Assembly (NCBI GenBank): GCA_944323775.1
Contig: CALUTT010000024.1
Location: forward strand, 1 to 64,000
Source of the DNA: an uncultured Bacteroidales bacterium
Lineage (GTDB): Bacteria; Bacteroidota; Bacteroidia; Bacteroidales; UBA932
Direction of reading: 5' to 3'
Length of the DNA stretch: 64,000 nt
Below the pieces are notes generated by a model. The model made no database searches and was not told the DNA's origin. It saw only the letters and a program-made list of their open reading frames with translations. Numbering within the stretch: the stretch's first letter is position 1; every line of letters starts with the position of its first letter. Made by a program: the position numbers and the translations under genes. Below, in pieces: positions 14,361 through 21,606 of the stretch.

Positions 14361-14559
14361 TCCCGAATATCTGGAGCACCAGAGGGCAGCCCTAAAACGA
14401 GTTTACCGCAAGTCCGTGCTGTTCAATGCACAGGAACTTGCGGCAATCAACGAATATTGCAGGCGCTTCGGAATAAGCTCACGCTCGGCTCTGATCCGGA
14501 AAGCGGTGATGCTGCATGTGCTGGGAGGGCTTGACAAGAGCCATCCTACTCTTTTTTAG
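14323..14559 (+). CDS. Small basic protein, possibly ribbon-helix-helix
   Basis: A 78-residue protein with a lysine/arginine-rich start (ARRKKKKFPKV) and a C-terminal half, SVLFNAQELAAINEYCRRFGISSRSALIRKAVMLHVL, that fits a beta-helix-helix (MetJ/Arc) DNA-binding fold. Function is unknown. It starts inside the preceding thioredoxin-like gene (38-nt overlap) in another frame and ends 14 bp inside the convergent lon gene. Such deep overlap suggests translational coupling. It may be a transcriptional regulator; no antitoxin-toxin partner is next to it. Confidence 0.7.
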   Translation: MARRKKKKFPKVDPEYLEHQRAALKRVYRKSVLFNAQELAAINEYCRRFGISSRSALIRKAVMLHVLGGLDKSHPTLF

Positions 14560-16993
14560 GCTCCTCCTTCGCCTCGGAGGCCGGTCTGTCTTCGAAAATG
14601 AAGTCTATCACATCGGAGATGGTGCGTACATAGTGGAAGGTCAGCCCTTTCACGTAAATCTCCTTGATGTCCTCGATGTCTTTCCGGTTGTCCTCGGAAA
14701 TCACTATCGTGTGTACTCCGGCTCTCTTTGCAGCGAGTATCTTTTCCTTTATTCCTCCTACGGGAAGGACTCTGCCTCTCAGGGTCATCTCGCCTGTCAT
14801 TGCGATTCCTGACTTGACCGGTTCTCCCCTAAGAGCGGATACCATCGAGCTGACCATCGTTATTCCGGCAGAAGGACCGTCCTTGGGCGTGGCTCCCTCG
14901 GGTACATGCACGTGGATGTCCTTTGCCGCGAACTGCTCGTGAGTCATGTGAGCCATGGCCGGATGTGCCTTGATGTACTGGTAGGCGATTGTGGCCGATT
15001 CCTTCATGACGTCGCCGAGGTTGCCGGTCATGGTCATCACGCCCTTTCCTTCGGAGACCGAACTCTCCACGAAGAGAATCTCTCCACCCATCTGGGTCCA
15101 TGCAAGGCCGGTGACTACGCCCGGAGCCTCATTGCCTTTCTGTATGTCGTGGAAGGCAGTGGGCAGGCCGAGGTATTCCTTGAGGTTCTCTTTCTTTATG
15201 GTCTTGGGATAGTCTTCGCCGAGGGCGATTTTCTTTGCCGTGACTCTGGCTATCTTGGCTATCTGCTTCTCAAGTCCGCGCACACCCGACTCATGGGTGT
15301 ATTCGGTGATGATGTGCGAAAGCGCCTGCCTGTCTATCTTCAGCCCGGACTTGTCTATGCCATGCTCCTCGAGCTGCTTGGGCAGCAGGAACTTCCTGGC
15401 GATCTCCATCTTCTCTTCCTCGAGATATCCGGTGACGTTGATGAGCTCCATGCGGTCCAGCAGGGCCGGCTGTATCGGCGAAATGCTGTTGGCTGTTGTT
15501 ATGAACAGTACGTTGCTGAGGTCGTAGTCAATGTCGAGGTAGTTGTCGTGGAACGTGCTGTTCTGTTCAGGGTCAAGCGCTTCGAGCAGTGCGGATGACG
15601 GGTCGCCCTTGAAGTCCGAACTGAGCTTGTCTATCTCGTCGAGCACGATCACGGGATTGGAGGTGCCGGCACGGGCTATTCCGCTGAGTATACGTCCTGG
15701 CAGCGCGCCGACATATGTCTTGCGGTGTCCGCGGATTTCAGCCTCGTCATGCATTCCGCCCAGGGCGATTCTCACGTATTTGCGGCCGAGCGCCCTTGCA
15801 ATCGATTTTCCGAGGGACGTCTTGCCGACTCCCGGAGGCCCGTAGAGGCAGAGTATGGGGGATTTCATGTTCCCCTTGAGCTTCAGCACCGCCAGATACT
15901 CTATGATCCTTTCCTTGATGTTGTCCAGTCCGTAGTGGTCATGGTTGAGCACTTTCTCGGCGTGCTTGAGGTCGAGATTGTCCTTGCTCATCTCGCCCCA
16001 CGGCAGCTGAAGCATGAACTCAAGGTAGTTGTACTGTACGCTGTAGTCTGGAGAAGACGGGTTGTATTTCTCGAGTTTCGCAAGTTCCTTGTTGAAGATT
16101 TCGGCCACTTCATCCGGCCACTTCTTTGTTGCGGCCTTTTCCTTGAAACGGTCGAATTCCTCGGCATCGTCCATTCCGAGCTCTTCCTGTATGGTGCGCA
16201 GCTGGTTGTTCAGGTAGTACTCCCTCTGCTGCTGGTCGATCTCGCTTTTGACCTTCTGGTTGATTTCCTGCTTGATCTTCATCAGTTCGGTCTGCACGTT
16301 AAGGATCGAGAGCAGCTTGAGACCGCGGAACTTCACGTCGTCGTATTCCAGCAGGGCTACTTTGGAGTTGAAGTCCTCGACCTCTATCGAAGTTGCGATG
16401 AAGTTGACCAGGAAGCGGAAGTCGTCGATCGCCTTCACGGCCCCGATGGTCTCGCGCGTACCTATGTTTGATGAACGCAGTATCTGGACTGCCTTGTCCT
16501 TGAGTGATTCGGACAACGCCTTGATGTCAGTGCTCCTCTCGTCGTCACGCAGGATGTCGGCATGGTATACTACCCTGGCCGTGATGTACGGTTCGTACCC
16601 GAGCACGGCACCGAGTTCAAGCCTCTTGAAGGCCTGGAGTATGGCAGTTATCGTACCGTCCGGCATATCGAGAGTCTTGACAATCTTGCAGACGCTTCCG
16701 AACGGATTGAGGTCCTCTTCCTGCGGTTCTTCGACCATGACGTCCCTCTGCGGGACGGCTCCGATGAAGAAGCCCTCCTTTTCCGCGTCCTGAATAAGCT
16801 TTATAGACTTCTCCCTACCTATAGTAATAGGGAAGACGGCTCCCGGGAACAGGACTGCATTGCGCAGCGCGAGTATGGGAAGGACGTCGGGAAGCTCGGA
16901 CTCGTCTATCTTCATTATATTGTCACCCTGGATGACGGGGATTATGCTGACCTCTGCACCGGCAGGGAATGTGAATTCTTTATCTTGTCTCAT
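14546..16993 (-). CDS. lon: ATP-dependent Lon protease
   Basis: An 815-residue LonA protease degrading misfolded and regulatory proteins. An N-terminal substrate-recognition LON domain (about 35-235, LPILALRNAVLFPGAVFPITIGR), a coiled coil, an AAA+ module with Walker A GPPGVGKTSLG and Walker B VIVLDEIDKL, and a protease domain with the Ser in KDGPSAGITM and a Lys in GGIKEKILAAKRAG are all present. The start at 16993 fits an N-terminal extension of about 25 residues; MKIDESELP (16918) is an alternative. A weak TAAACTTG (17019-17026) may be the -7 box. No CIRCE-type heat-shock operator was seen. Confidence 0.97.
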   Translation of the reverse strand: MRQDKEFTFPAGAEVSIIPVIQGDNIMKIDESELPDVLPILALRNAVLFPGAVFPITIGREKSIKLIQDAEKEGFFIGAVPQRDVMVEEPQEEDLNPFGSVCKIVKTLDMPDGTITAILQAFKRLELGAVLGYEPYITARVVYHADILRDDERSTDIKALSESLKDKAVQILRSSNIGTRETIGAVKAIDDFRFLVNFIATSIEVEDFNSKVALLEYDDVKFRGLKLLSILNVQTELMKIKQEINQKVKSEIDQQQREYYLNNQLRTIQEELGMDDAEEFDRFKEKAATKKWPDEVAEIFNKELAKLEKYNPSSPDYSVQYNYLEFMLQLPWGEMSKDNLDLKHAEKVLNHDHYGLDNIKERIIEYLAVLKLKGNMKSPILCLYGPPGVGKTSLGKSIARALGRKYVRIALGGMHDEAEIRGHRKTYVGALPGRILSGIARAGTSNPVIVLDEIDKLSSDFKGDPSSALLEALDPEQNSTFHDNYLDIDYDLSNVLFITTANSISPIQPALLDRMELINVTGYLEEEKMEIARKFLLPKQLEEHGIDKSGLKIDRQALSHIITEYTHESGVRGLEKQIAKIARVTAKKIALGEDYPKTIKKENLKEYLGLPTAFHDIQKGNEAPGVVTGLAWTQMGGEILFVESSVSEGKGVMTMTGNLGDVMKESATIAYQYIKAHPAMAHMTHEQFAAKDIHVHVPEGATPKDGPSAGITMVSSMVSALRGEPVKSGIAMTGEMTLRGRVLPVGGIKEKILAAKRAGVHTIVISEDNRKDIEDIKEIYVKGLTFHYVRTISDVIDFIFEDRPASEAKEEPKKE

Positions 16994-17158
16994 ATTCTGT
17001 CAAAATGTCAGTAAACGCCAAGTTTAAATGAACCTGCGATATTAGTCAATCTCCGTGCCATTGCCAAATTTTTCTTCGATATGGCATTCATCTGCATTGC
17101 GTAACGCGCTCTGACACCGTCAAAAGACGCTATGGAACCAAAAAACTGGCCGTATGAT

Positions 17159-17189
17159 TTTGATTTATGAAAAGAATAATCTAAATTTG
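17159..17189 (+). promoter_or_regulatory. HU gene promoter (TTTG-N19-TAAATTTG)
   Basis: TTTG at 17159-17162 and TAAATTTG at 17182-17189 match the Bacteroidota consensus with a 19-nt spacer. The leader is about 35 nt. Confidence 0.8.
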
Positions 17190-17231
17190 CGCTTCAAATC
17201 GATTGACTATTAACAGATAAATACACGAGCA

Positions 17232-17522
17232 ATGACTAAAGCAGAAATCGTAAATGAAGTTGCAAAGGCGACCGGAATAGAGAAGGTCACCGTGCAGACG
17301 GTAGTGGAAGCAATGATGGAAAGCGTCCGGGAGTCCATCATCAAGGGTGAGCCGGTATATCTTCGTGGCTTCGGTAGCTTCATCATCAAGCACAGGGCCC
17401 AGAAGGCAGCCAGGAACATTACCCAGAAGACTACAATGACAATCCCGGCACATGACATCCCTGCGTTCAAGCCTGCCAAGTCGTTCGTTGCGGCGGTGAA
17501 AGGTGAGAAACGCGGCGAGTAG
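17232..17522 (+). CDS. HU-family DNA-binding protein
   Basis: A 96-residue histone-like protein, MTKAEIVNEVAKATGIEKVTVQTVVEAMMESVRESIIKGEPVYLRGFGSF..., with the HU/IHF dimerisation helices, the GFGSF turn and the beta-arm residues around MTIPAHDIPAFKPAKSF. It binds and bends DNA nonspecifically and shapes the nucleoid. It has its own consensus promoter. A 29-residue basic protein and RNase G follow on the same strand, separated by 31 nt and a terminator. Confidence 0.96.
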   Translation: MTKAEIVNEVAKATGIEKVTVQTVVEAMMESVRESIIKGEPVYLRGFGSFIIKHRAQKAARNITQKTTMTIPAHDIPAFKPAKSFVAAVKGEKRGE

Positions 17523-17553
17523 AACGGCGAGAGTAACTTAAACAATTAATAAA

Positions 17554-17643
17554 ATGCCAAACGGTAAGAAGCATAAAAGACACAAGATGGCAACTCACAA
17601 GCGCAAGAAGCGCTTGCGCCTGAACAGACACAAGAAGAAATAG
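17554..17643 (+). CDS. 29-residue basic protein, COX24/AURKAIP1-like (bS22-type?)
   Basis: ATG at 17554 to TAG at 17643 encodes 29 residues, 18 of them Lys, Arg or His, starting MPNGKKHKRHKMATHKRKK. The pattern KRHKM-x-x-HKRKKRLR-x-x-R resembles the COX24/AURKAIP1 C-terminal domain found in mitochondrial mS38 and in the small actinobacterial ribosomal protein bS22. This suggests a ribosome-bound peptide, which is an inference from the motif. It lies between HU and rng, is followed at once by a hairpin terminator (17651-17682), and near-identical short proteins are, as far as I recall, common before rng in Bacteroidota. Confidence 0.72.
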   Translation: MPNGKKHKRHKMATHKRKKRLRLNRHKKK

Positions 17644-17650
17644 TCGAGAG

Positions 17651-17682
17651 AAGCCTGACGGGGGATCCGGCGGGCTTTTTCT
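17651..17682 (+). terminator. Terminator between the 29-residue gene and rng
   Basis: AGCCTGACGG pairs with CCGGCGGGCT (one mismatch, one wobble) around a five-base loop, followed by five T. It would reduce HU-operon transcription into rng. Confidence 0.75.
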
Positions 17683-17699
17683 TATCTGATTGCCAAACA

Positions 17700-19259
17700 A
17701 TGGAAACCGCGAAAATTGAAAAGGTCCTTGTGGTCGATTCTTCGGCCTCTGAAGTTCGCATAGCGCTGCTTGAAAACCGGCGCCTGATCGAACTTGACAG
17801 AGAGTCAACCCAGGGCCGCAGCTTTTCAGTCGGAGACGTGTATCTCGGAAGGGTCAAGAAGATCCTTCCCGCGCTGAATGCTGCTTTCGTGGATATCGGC
17901 GACAACAAGGAGGCATTCATCCATTATCTTGACCTGGGCCTTTACTTCACGGCCTTCGACACCTTCGTCAAGGGAAGCAATCCGAACCGGGACATGCGGA
18001 AGCTTTATTCCGACATAAGGCTCGGCCCTATTCTTCCCAAGGAAGGGAGAATCGAGGACTATCTGAAGCCGGGACAGATGGTGGTGGTGCAGATAGTCAA
18101 GGAGCCGATTTCGACGAAGGGGTCCAGGCTGACTGCGGAAATTTCATTGGCAGGGCGCAATATTGTTCTGCTCCCTTTTGCAGAAAAGGTGAGCGTTTCC
18201 CAGAAAATCTCCTCCAAGGAGGAGAAAAAGAGACTTGAGACTCTCGTAAAGAGCATACTCCCGAAGAACTACGGGGCCATCATCCGTACTGCGGCCGAGA
18301 ACAAGACTACGGCCGTTCTCGTGGCCGAACTCCGTGCGCTCATAGCGAAATGGGAGGATTCCTGGAAGACTCTTGCAGCTTCCAAGGGGGTGAACCTGCT
18401 CTTCACCGAGTATGACAGGATGACATCCGTGCTCCGCGACCTGCTCAACGACTCGTTCTCCAGCATCTGCGTGAACGATCAGAAAATCTATGACGAGGTG
18501 CGCGAATATGTCTCGCTCATATCTCCCGGACAGGAGAAGATAGTGAAGATGTATGACGGCAAGGAGTCTATCTTTGACCATTTCGAGGTCACGCGCCAGA
18601 TCAAGAGTTCGTTCGGCAAAGTCGTGCCGATGCGGCAGGGCGCATACCTGGTGATCGAGACTACGGAGGCTCTCAATGTAATTGACGTGAACAGCGGCAC
18701 GCGCGCAAAGACTACGGACCAGGAAGAGAATACCTTCGAGGTCAACAAGATTGCTGCTGAAGAGATCGCCCGCCAGCTGAGGCTGCGCGACATGGGAGGC
18801 ATAGTCATTGTCGACTTCATCGACATGGATGACGCCGAACACCGCAACGAACTCTTCAAGTACATGAAAAGCCTGATGGAGCCCGACAGGGCCAAGCACA
18901 ACGTACTGCCTCTCACGAAGTTCGGCCTGATGCAGATCACACGCCAGAGAATACGGCCTGTGACCGAGATCAATACGACCGAGAAGTGCCCGCTATGCCA
19001 CGGTACCGGGAAGATAGCGTCCACCGTCATCATAGACGAAGAAGTGGAACGCAAGATAGCCGATGCCGTCGACCAGGGGTACAAGAATCTTACGCTCAGG
19101 CTCAGTCCTATTCTCGGAGCCTATCTTACAAGGGGGTTCAACTCTTTTGCCTCCAAGTGGAAACGCCGCTACAAATGCAAGCTGAAACTGGTCGAGGTGA
19201 CAGACCACGGCATCCTGCAGTATGAAATTTTTGATGATAAGGGAAAGGCTCTCGCATGA
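17700..19259 (+). CDS. rng: Ribonuclease G/E family endoribonuclease
   Basis: A 519-residue RNase E/G catalytic protein processing rRNA and mRNA. It has an S1 RNA-binding domain (about 38-125, VGDVYLGRVKKILPALNAAFVDIGDNKEAFIHYLDL region), the catalytic magnesium-binding segments VIDVNSGTRAK and VIVDFIDMDD, and the Zn-link CPLCHGTGKI near residue 435-445. There is no C-terminal degradosome scaffold, so RNase G is the better name. The start follows a terminator by 17 nt and no promoter is obvious there. A terminator stem overlaps its own stop codon. Confidence 0.95.
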   Translation: METAKIEKVLVVDSSASEVRIALLENRRLIELDRESTQGRSFSVGDVYLGRVKKILPALNAAFVDIGDNKEAFIHYLDLGLYFTAFDTFVKGSNPNRDMRKLYSDIRLGPILPKEGRIEDYLKPGQMVVVQIVKEPISTKGSRLTAEISLAGRNIVLLPFAEKVSVSQKISSKEEKKRLETLVKSILPKNYGAIIRTAAENKTTAVLVAELRALIAKWEDSWKTLAASKGVNLLFTEYDRMTSVLRDLLNDSFSSICVNDQKIYDEVREYVSLISPGQEKIVKMYDGKESIFDHFEVTRQIKSSFGKVVPMRQGAYLVIETTEALNVIDVNSGTRAKTTDQEENTFEVNKIAAEEIARQLRLRDMGGIVIVDFIDMDDAEHRNELFKYMKSLMEPDRAKHNVLPLTKFGLMQITRQRIRPVTEINTTEKCPLCHGTGKIASTVIIDEEVERKIADAVDQGYKNLTLRLSPILGAYLTRGFNSFASKWKRRYKCKLKLVEVTDHGILQYEIFDDKGKALA

Positions 19260-19274
19260 GGGCCTTTTCTTTTA
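19244..19274 (+). terminator. Terminator overlapping the rng stop codon
   Basis: AAAGGCTCTC and GAGGGCCTTT form a 10-bp stem (one wobble) around GCAT, followed by TCTTTT. The rng TGA (19257-19259) lies within the hairpin. Confidence 0.8.
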
Positions 19275-19286
19275 ATTATTTTTTAG

Positions 19287-19294
19287 TATATTTG
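19287..19294 (+). promoter_or_regulatory. Rubrerythrin -7 box (TATATTTG) and leader repeats
   Basis: TATATTTG is followed by a 53-nt leader that holds two copies of TTTGGAATT (19303-19311 and 19339-19347) and a small dyad GTTA-AAAA-TAAC (19312-19323). These could be regulator sites for an oxidative-stress gene, but no regulator can be named. Confidence 0.5.
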
Positions 19295-19347
19295 TGCCAT
19301 AATTTGGAATTGTTAAAAATAACGTTACACTTTAATACTTTGGAATT

Positions 19348-19905
19348 ATGATAAAGAAATTCAGATGCCTCGTATGCGGATACGTATATGAAGGTGAGAA
19401 CCCTCCCGCAGAGTGCCCTCAGTGCCATGCAAAGTCAGACAAGTTTGTCGAGATCAAGGAAGGTGAAGGCCTCAAGTGGGCCTGCGAGCACCATCTCGGA
19501 GACGGAAAGGTCGAGGATGAGGAGATCATGCAGGGCCTGCACGACCACTTCAACGGTGAGTGCACCGAGGTCGGCATGTACCTTGCGATGAGCCGTCAGG
19601 CAGAGCGCGAGGGATATCCCGAGATTGCCGAGGCGTTCAAGAGATATGCTTTCGAGGAGGCTGAGCATGCCGCCAAGTTCGCAGAGCTTCTGGGCGAGGT
19701 AGTATGGGACACCAAGACCAACGTCAAGAAGCGCGCAGAGGCTGAGTGCGGAGCCTGCGAGGGCAAGCTTGCCATCGCCACAAGGGCGAAGAAGCTCGGC
19801 TATGACGCCATTCATGACACAGTTCACGAGATGGCAAAGGACGAGGCCCGTCACGGCGCCGGATTCCAGGGTCTCTACAAGAGATTCTTCGGGGAGAACA
19901 AGTAA
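19348..19905 (+). CDS. Reverse rubrerythrin (rubredoxin domain at N-terminus)
   Basis: A 185-residue non-haem iron peroxidase. The rubredoxin-like iron site [10 protein letters not shown]...CPQC is at the N-terminus (about 8-27) and the ferritin-like di-iron domain (about 55-180) follows with EGE-type ligands in [22 protein letters not shown] and [10 protein letters not shown]. In classical rubrerythrin the order is the opposite. Reverse rubrerythrins reduce H2O2 and O2 with NADH-derived electrons in anaerobes. The gene has its own promoter and a 14-bp perfect terminator, so it is monocistronic and probably highly expressed. An anaerobic lifestyle fits. Confidence 0.93.
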   Translation: MIKKFRCLVCGYVYEGENPPAECPQCHAKSDKFVEIKEGEGLKWACEHHLGDGKVEDEEIMQGLHDHFNGECTEVGMYLAMSRQAEREGYPEIAEAFKRYAFEEAEHAAKFAELLGEVVWDTKTNVKKRAEAECGACEGKLAIATRAKKLGYDAIHDTVHEMAKDEARHGAGFQGLYKRFFGENK

Positions 19906-19927
19906 TCCTGAGCGGGTTACGGTCAAT

Positions 19928-19960
19928 AAAAAGGACGGCTGAAAACAGCCGTCCTTTTTC
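19928..19960 (+). terminator. Strong terminator after rubrerythrin
   Basis: AAAAAGGACGGCTG and CAGCCGTCCTTTTT form a perfect 14-bp stem around AAAA, ending in a T-run; the A-run on the 5' side makes it work on both strands. Confidence 0.9.
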
Positions 19961-19989
19961 TATTGTCAAAAGTTGACAAAAACGGGCAG

Positions 19990-19997
19990 TACCTTTG
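19990..19997 (+). promoter_or_regulatory. -7 box (TACCTTTG) before a possible 28-residue gene
   Basis: TACCTTTG lies 24 nt before the ATG at 20022. No well-spaced TTTG is present; TTGAC at 19973-19977 is too close. Confidence 0.4.
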
Positions 19998-20021
19998 CTG
20001 TGTAATCAAAAGGATATTGCC

Positions 20022-20108
20022 ATGTCAAAGGAAATCAGCAACTGGATCGAAAGCATGAGCGAGGTCGAAGCCCTCGTGAGGGATCTTGAACTTGAGCCTG
20101 CGGAATAA
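20022..20108 (+). CDS. Possible 28-residue acidic peptide
   Basis: ATG at 20022 to TAA at 20108 encodes 28 residues (MSKEISNWIESMSEVEALVR, then DLELEPAE), acidic and able to form one amphipathic helix. Support comes from a -7 box at 19990-19997, an AAGGA sequence 7 nt before the ATG (20010-20014), and its isolated place after the strong rubrerythrin terminator and 14 nt before the end of the convergent manC gene. No homologue is known to me. It could also be the leader of a small RNA. Confidence 0.4.
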   Translation: MSKEISNWIESMSEVEALVRDLELEPAE

Positions 20109-20122
20109 TAATCCGGGGAACG

Positions 20123-21499
20123 TCAGCATGACTGCTTTTCCGGCCAGTTGAGGTCATACCGTATTATGTCCTCTTCAACCAGGGGATCTCCCAGCTGGAC
20201 TTCTATGAAGTGCAGTTCGGTTATTGCACGGACGGCATGCTTCTGCCCGGCGCGTATATTGGCGACATCTCCGCGCCCGACCCTGTGCAGCTGCCCGTCG
20301 ATGAGCAGCTCGCCTTCACCTTCAATGAAGGTCCATATTTCGGAGCGGTGACGGTGCTCCTGGTAGCTGATGTTCTTGCCGGGATTCAGTATCAGGTGCT
20401 TGACCAGCGAATGCGAGCTGACGTCAGAACCCAGATAATCCTCCAGCACCTTGTACTGCCCCCAGCGGCGCTCTTCGAACATGGGCCTGTTGTCCAGCCT
20501 GGCGACGAAGGGCTTTATGTCTTCGCAGCGGCTCTTGTCCGCCACGAGTATGCCGTCCGGACTGGCCGCCACCATCAGATTGTCGGTGCCTACGCACAGG
20601 CAGGGTATCCCGAGCCTGTTCACGGCATGGGTGTTGGTCGAACCGGGGTCCAGCAGCACGTTTCCTATGGCGTTCTCGCCCAGCACCTCGGAGAGGGCGT
20701 CCCAGGTCCCGAGGTCCTTCCATGTGCCGTTGAAAGGCACTACGGCGACTGACTCTGCCTTCTCCGCGACCTCATAGTCGAAACTGATCTTGGGAAAGCG
20801 GGAGTATTCCGCGCGGACACTCTCGAAAGTCCTGTCCTTTGCCCCGGTATAGCGGGCCGCAATGTCGAGCAGGTATCCCAGACGGAAGGCGAACACGCCT
20901 CCGTTCCACAGAGCGCCCATGCCTATCAGCTTTTCGGCATTGGCGGCATCTGGCTTCTCCGTGAATCTCTCCACCTGCATGATCCCTTCCTTCTTCTGGC
21001 GGGGCACTATGTAGCCGTATTTCGTGGAGGGGTATGTCGGCTCGATGCCCATGAGCACGAGGTCCGCGGCCCCGGCCCTGACGGCTTCCGCCATGCGCCC
21101 GATTGCCTCGAAATAGCCTTCGTCTATGTACGGGTCGCTCGGCATCACCACGACCACCTCGTCAGAGGGGCAGTGTTTCCGGCTTGAAAGGTATATGCAT
21201 GCGAGGGCGATTGCCGGGAACGTGTCACGGCGCTCGGGCTCGGTCACGATCTCCACACTCTCGCCCAGCTGGCTCGTTATGGCGTCACGCTGCCCCTCGC
21301 CGGTGGCTATCGTGATCTCGGCTCCCAGGGAGGAAGCCCTTATCTGGCGTACCACTCTCTGCACCATCGATTCCCTGCTGCCGTCCGGAGCCGGAAGCAG
21401 GCGCAGAAACTGTTTTGAAAAGGAATCGTTCGAGAGCGGCCAGAGACGCTTGCCGGAGCCGCCGGATAGCAGTATGAGTTGCATGGTTTGTTCGGTCAT
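20123..21499 (-). CDS. manC: Mannose-1-phosphate guanylyltransferase (with C-terminal cupin)
   Basis: A 458-residue enzyme making GDP-mannose for surface glycans. The nucleotidyltransferase domain (1 to about 340) has the signature LILLSGGSGKRLWPLS and VVVMPSDPYIDEG; the C-terminal part (about 345-458) is a type II mannose-6-phosphate isomerase-like cupin (RWGQYKVLEDYLG, QEHRHRSEIWTFIEGEGELLIDG). The ATG at 21499 (MTEQTMQL) is chosen because the -7 box at 21509-21516 overlaps any upstream start; MQLILLS (21484) is another option. The GDP-mannose could feed the polysaccharide genes at 31-41 kb, although they are not adjacent. Confidence 0.94.
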   Translation of the reverse strand: MTEQTMQLILLSGGSGKRLWPLSNDSFSKQFLRLLPAPDGSRESMVQRVVRQIRASSLGAEITIATGEGQRDAITSQLGESVEIVTEPERRDTFPAIALACIYLSSRKHCPSDEVVVVMPSDPYIDEGYFEAIGRMAEAVRAGAADLVLMGIEPTYPSTKYGYIVPRQKKEGIMQVERFTEKPDAANAEKLIGMGALWNGGVFAFRLGYLLDIAARYTGAKDRTFESVRAEYSRFPKISFDYEVAEKAESVAVVPFNGTWKDLGTWDALSEVLGENAIGNVLLDPGSTNTHAVNRLGIPCLCVGTDNLMVAASPDGILVADKSRCEDIKPFVARLDNRPMFEERRWGQYKVLEDYLGSDVSSHSLVKHLILNPGKNISYQEHRHRSEIWTFIEGEGELLIDGQLHRVGRGDVANIRAGQKHAVRAITELHFIEVQLGDPLVEEDIIRYDLNWPEKQSC

Positions 21500-21508
21500 T
21501 ATTGAACG

Positions 21509-21540
21509 CAAAGATACTGAACTATTTTGAGTTGGACAAA
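21509..21540 (-). promoter_or_regulatory. manC promoter (TTTG-N20-TATCTTTG), 9 nt from the start
   Basis: On the minus strand TTTG (21540-21537), a 20-nt spacer and TATCTTTG (21516-21509) match consensus closely. Nine bases separate the -7 box from the ATG, so the leader is only a few nucleotides. Confidence 0.75.
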
Positions 21541-21606
21541 CTTCTTCATTATTTGTGAAAAAGAGGTATATTTACGGACAGCAATAACCATTAACACTTT
21601 TCTGAA

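Noticed and set aside
14906..16471. Long plus-strand open frames opposite lon (230 and 248 residues)
   Set aside because: They are antisense shadows in a GC-rich, well-conserved lon gene; no family match, promoter or plausible composition.
16994..17158. Heat-shock operator or riboswitch before lon/HU
   Set aside because: No CIRCE-like repeat, no riboswitch-like conserved core and only weak dyads were seen.
18144..18899. 251-residue minus-strand frame opposite rng
   Set aside because: It lies fully within the conserved RNase G reading frame and its sequence is the usual antisense artefact.
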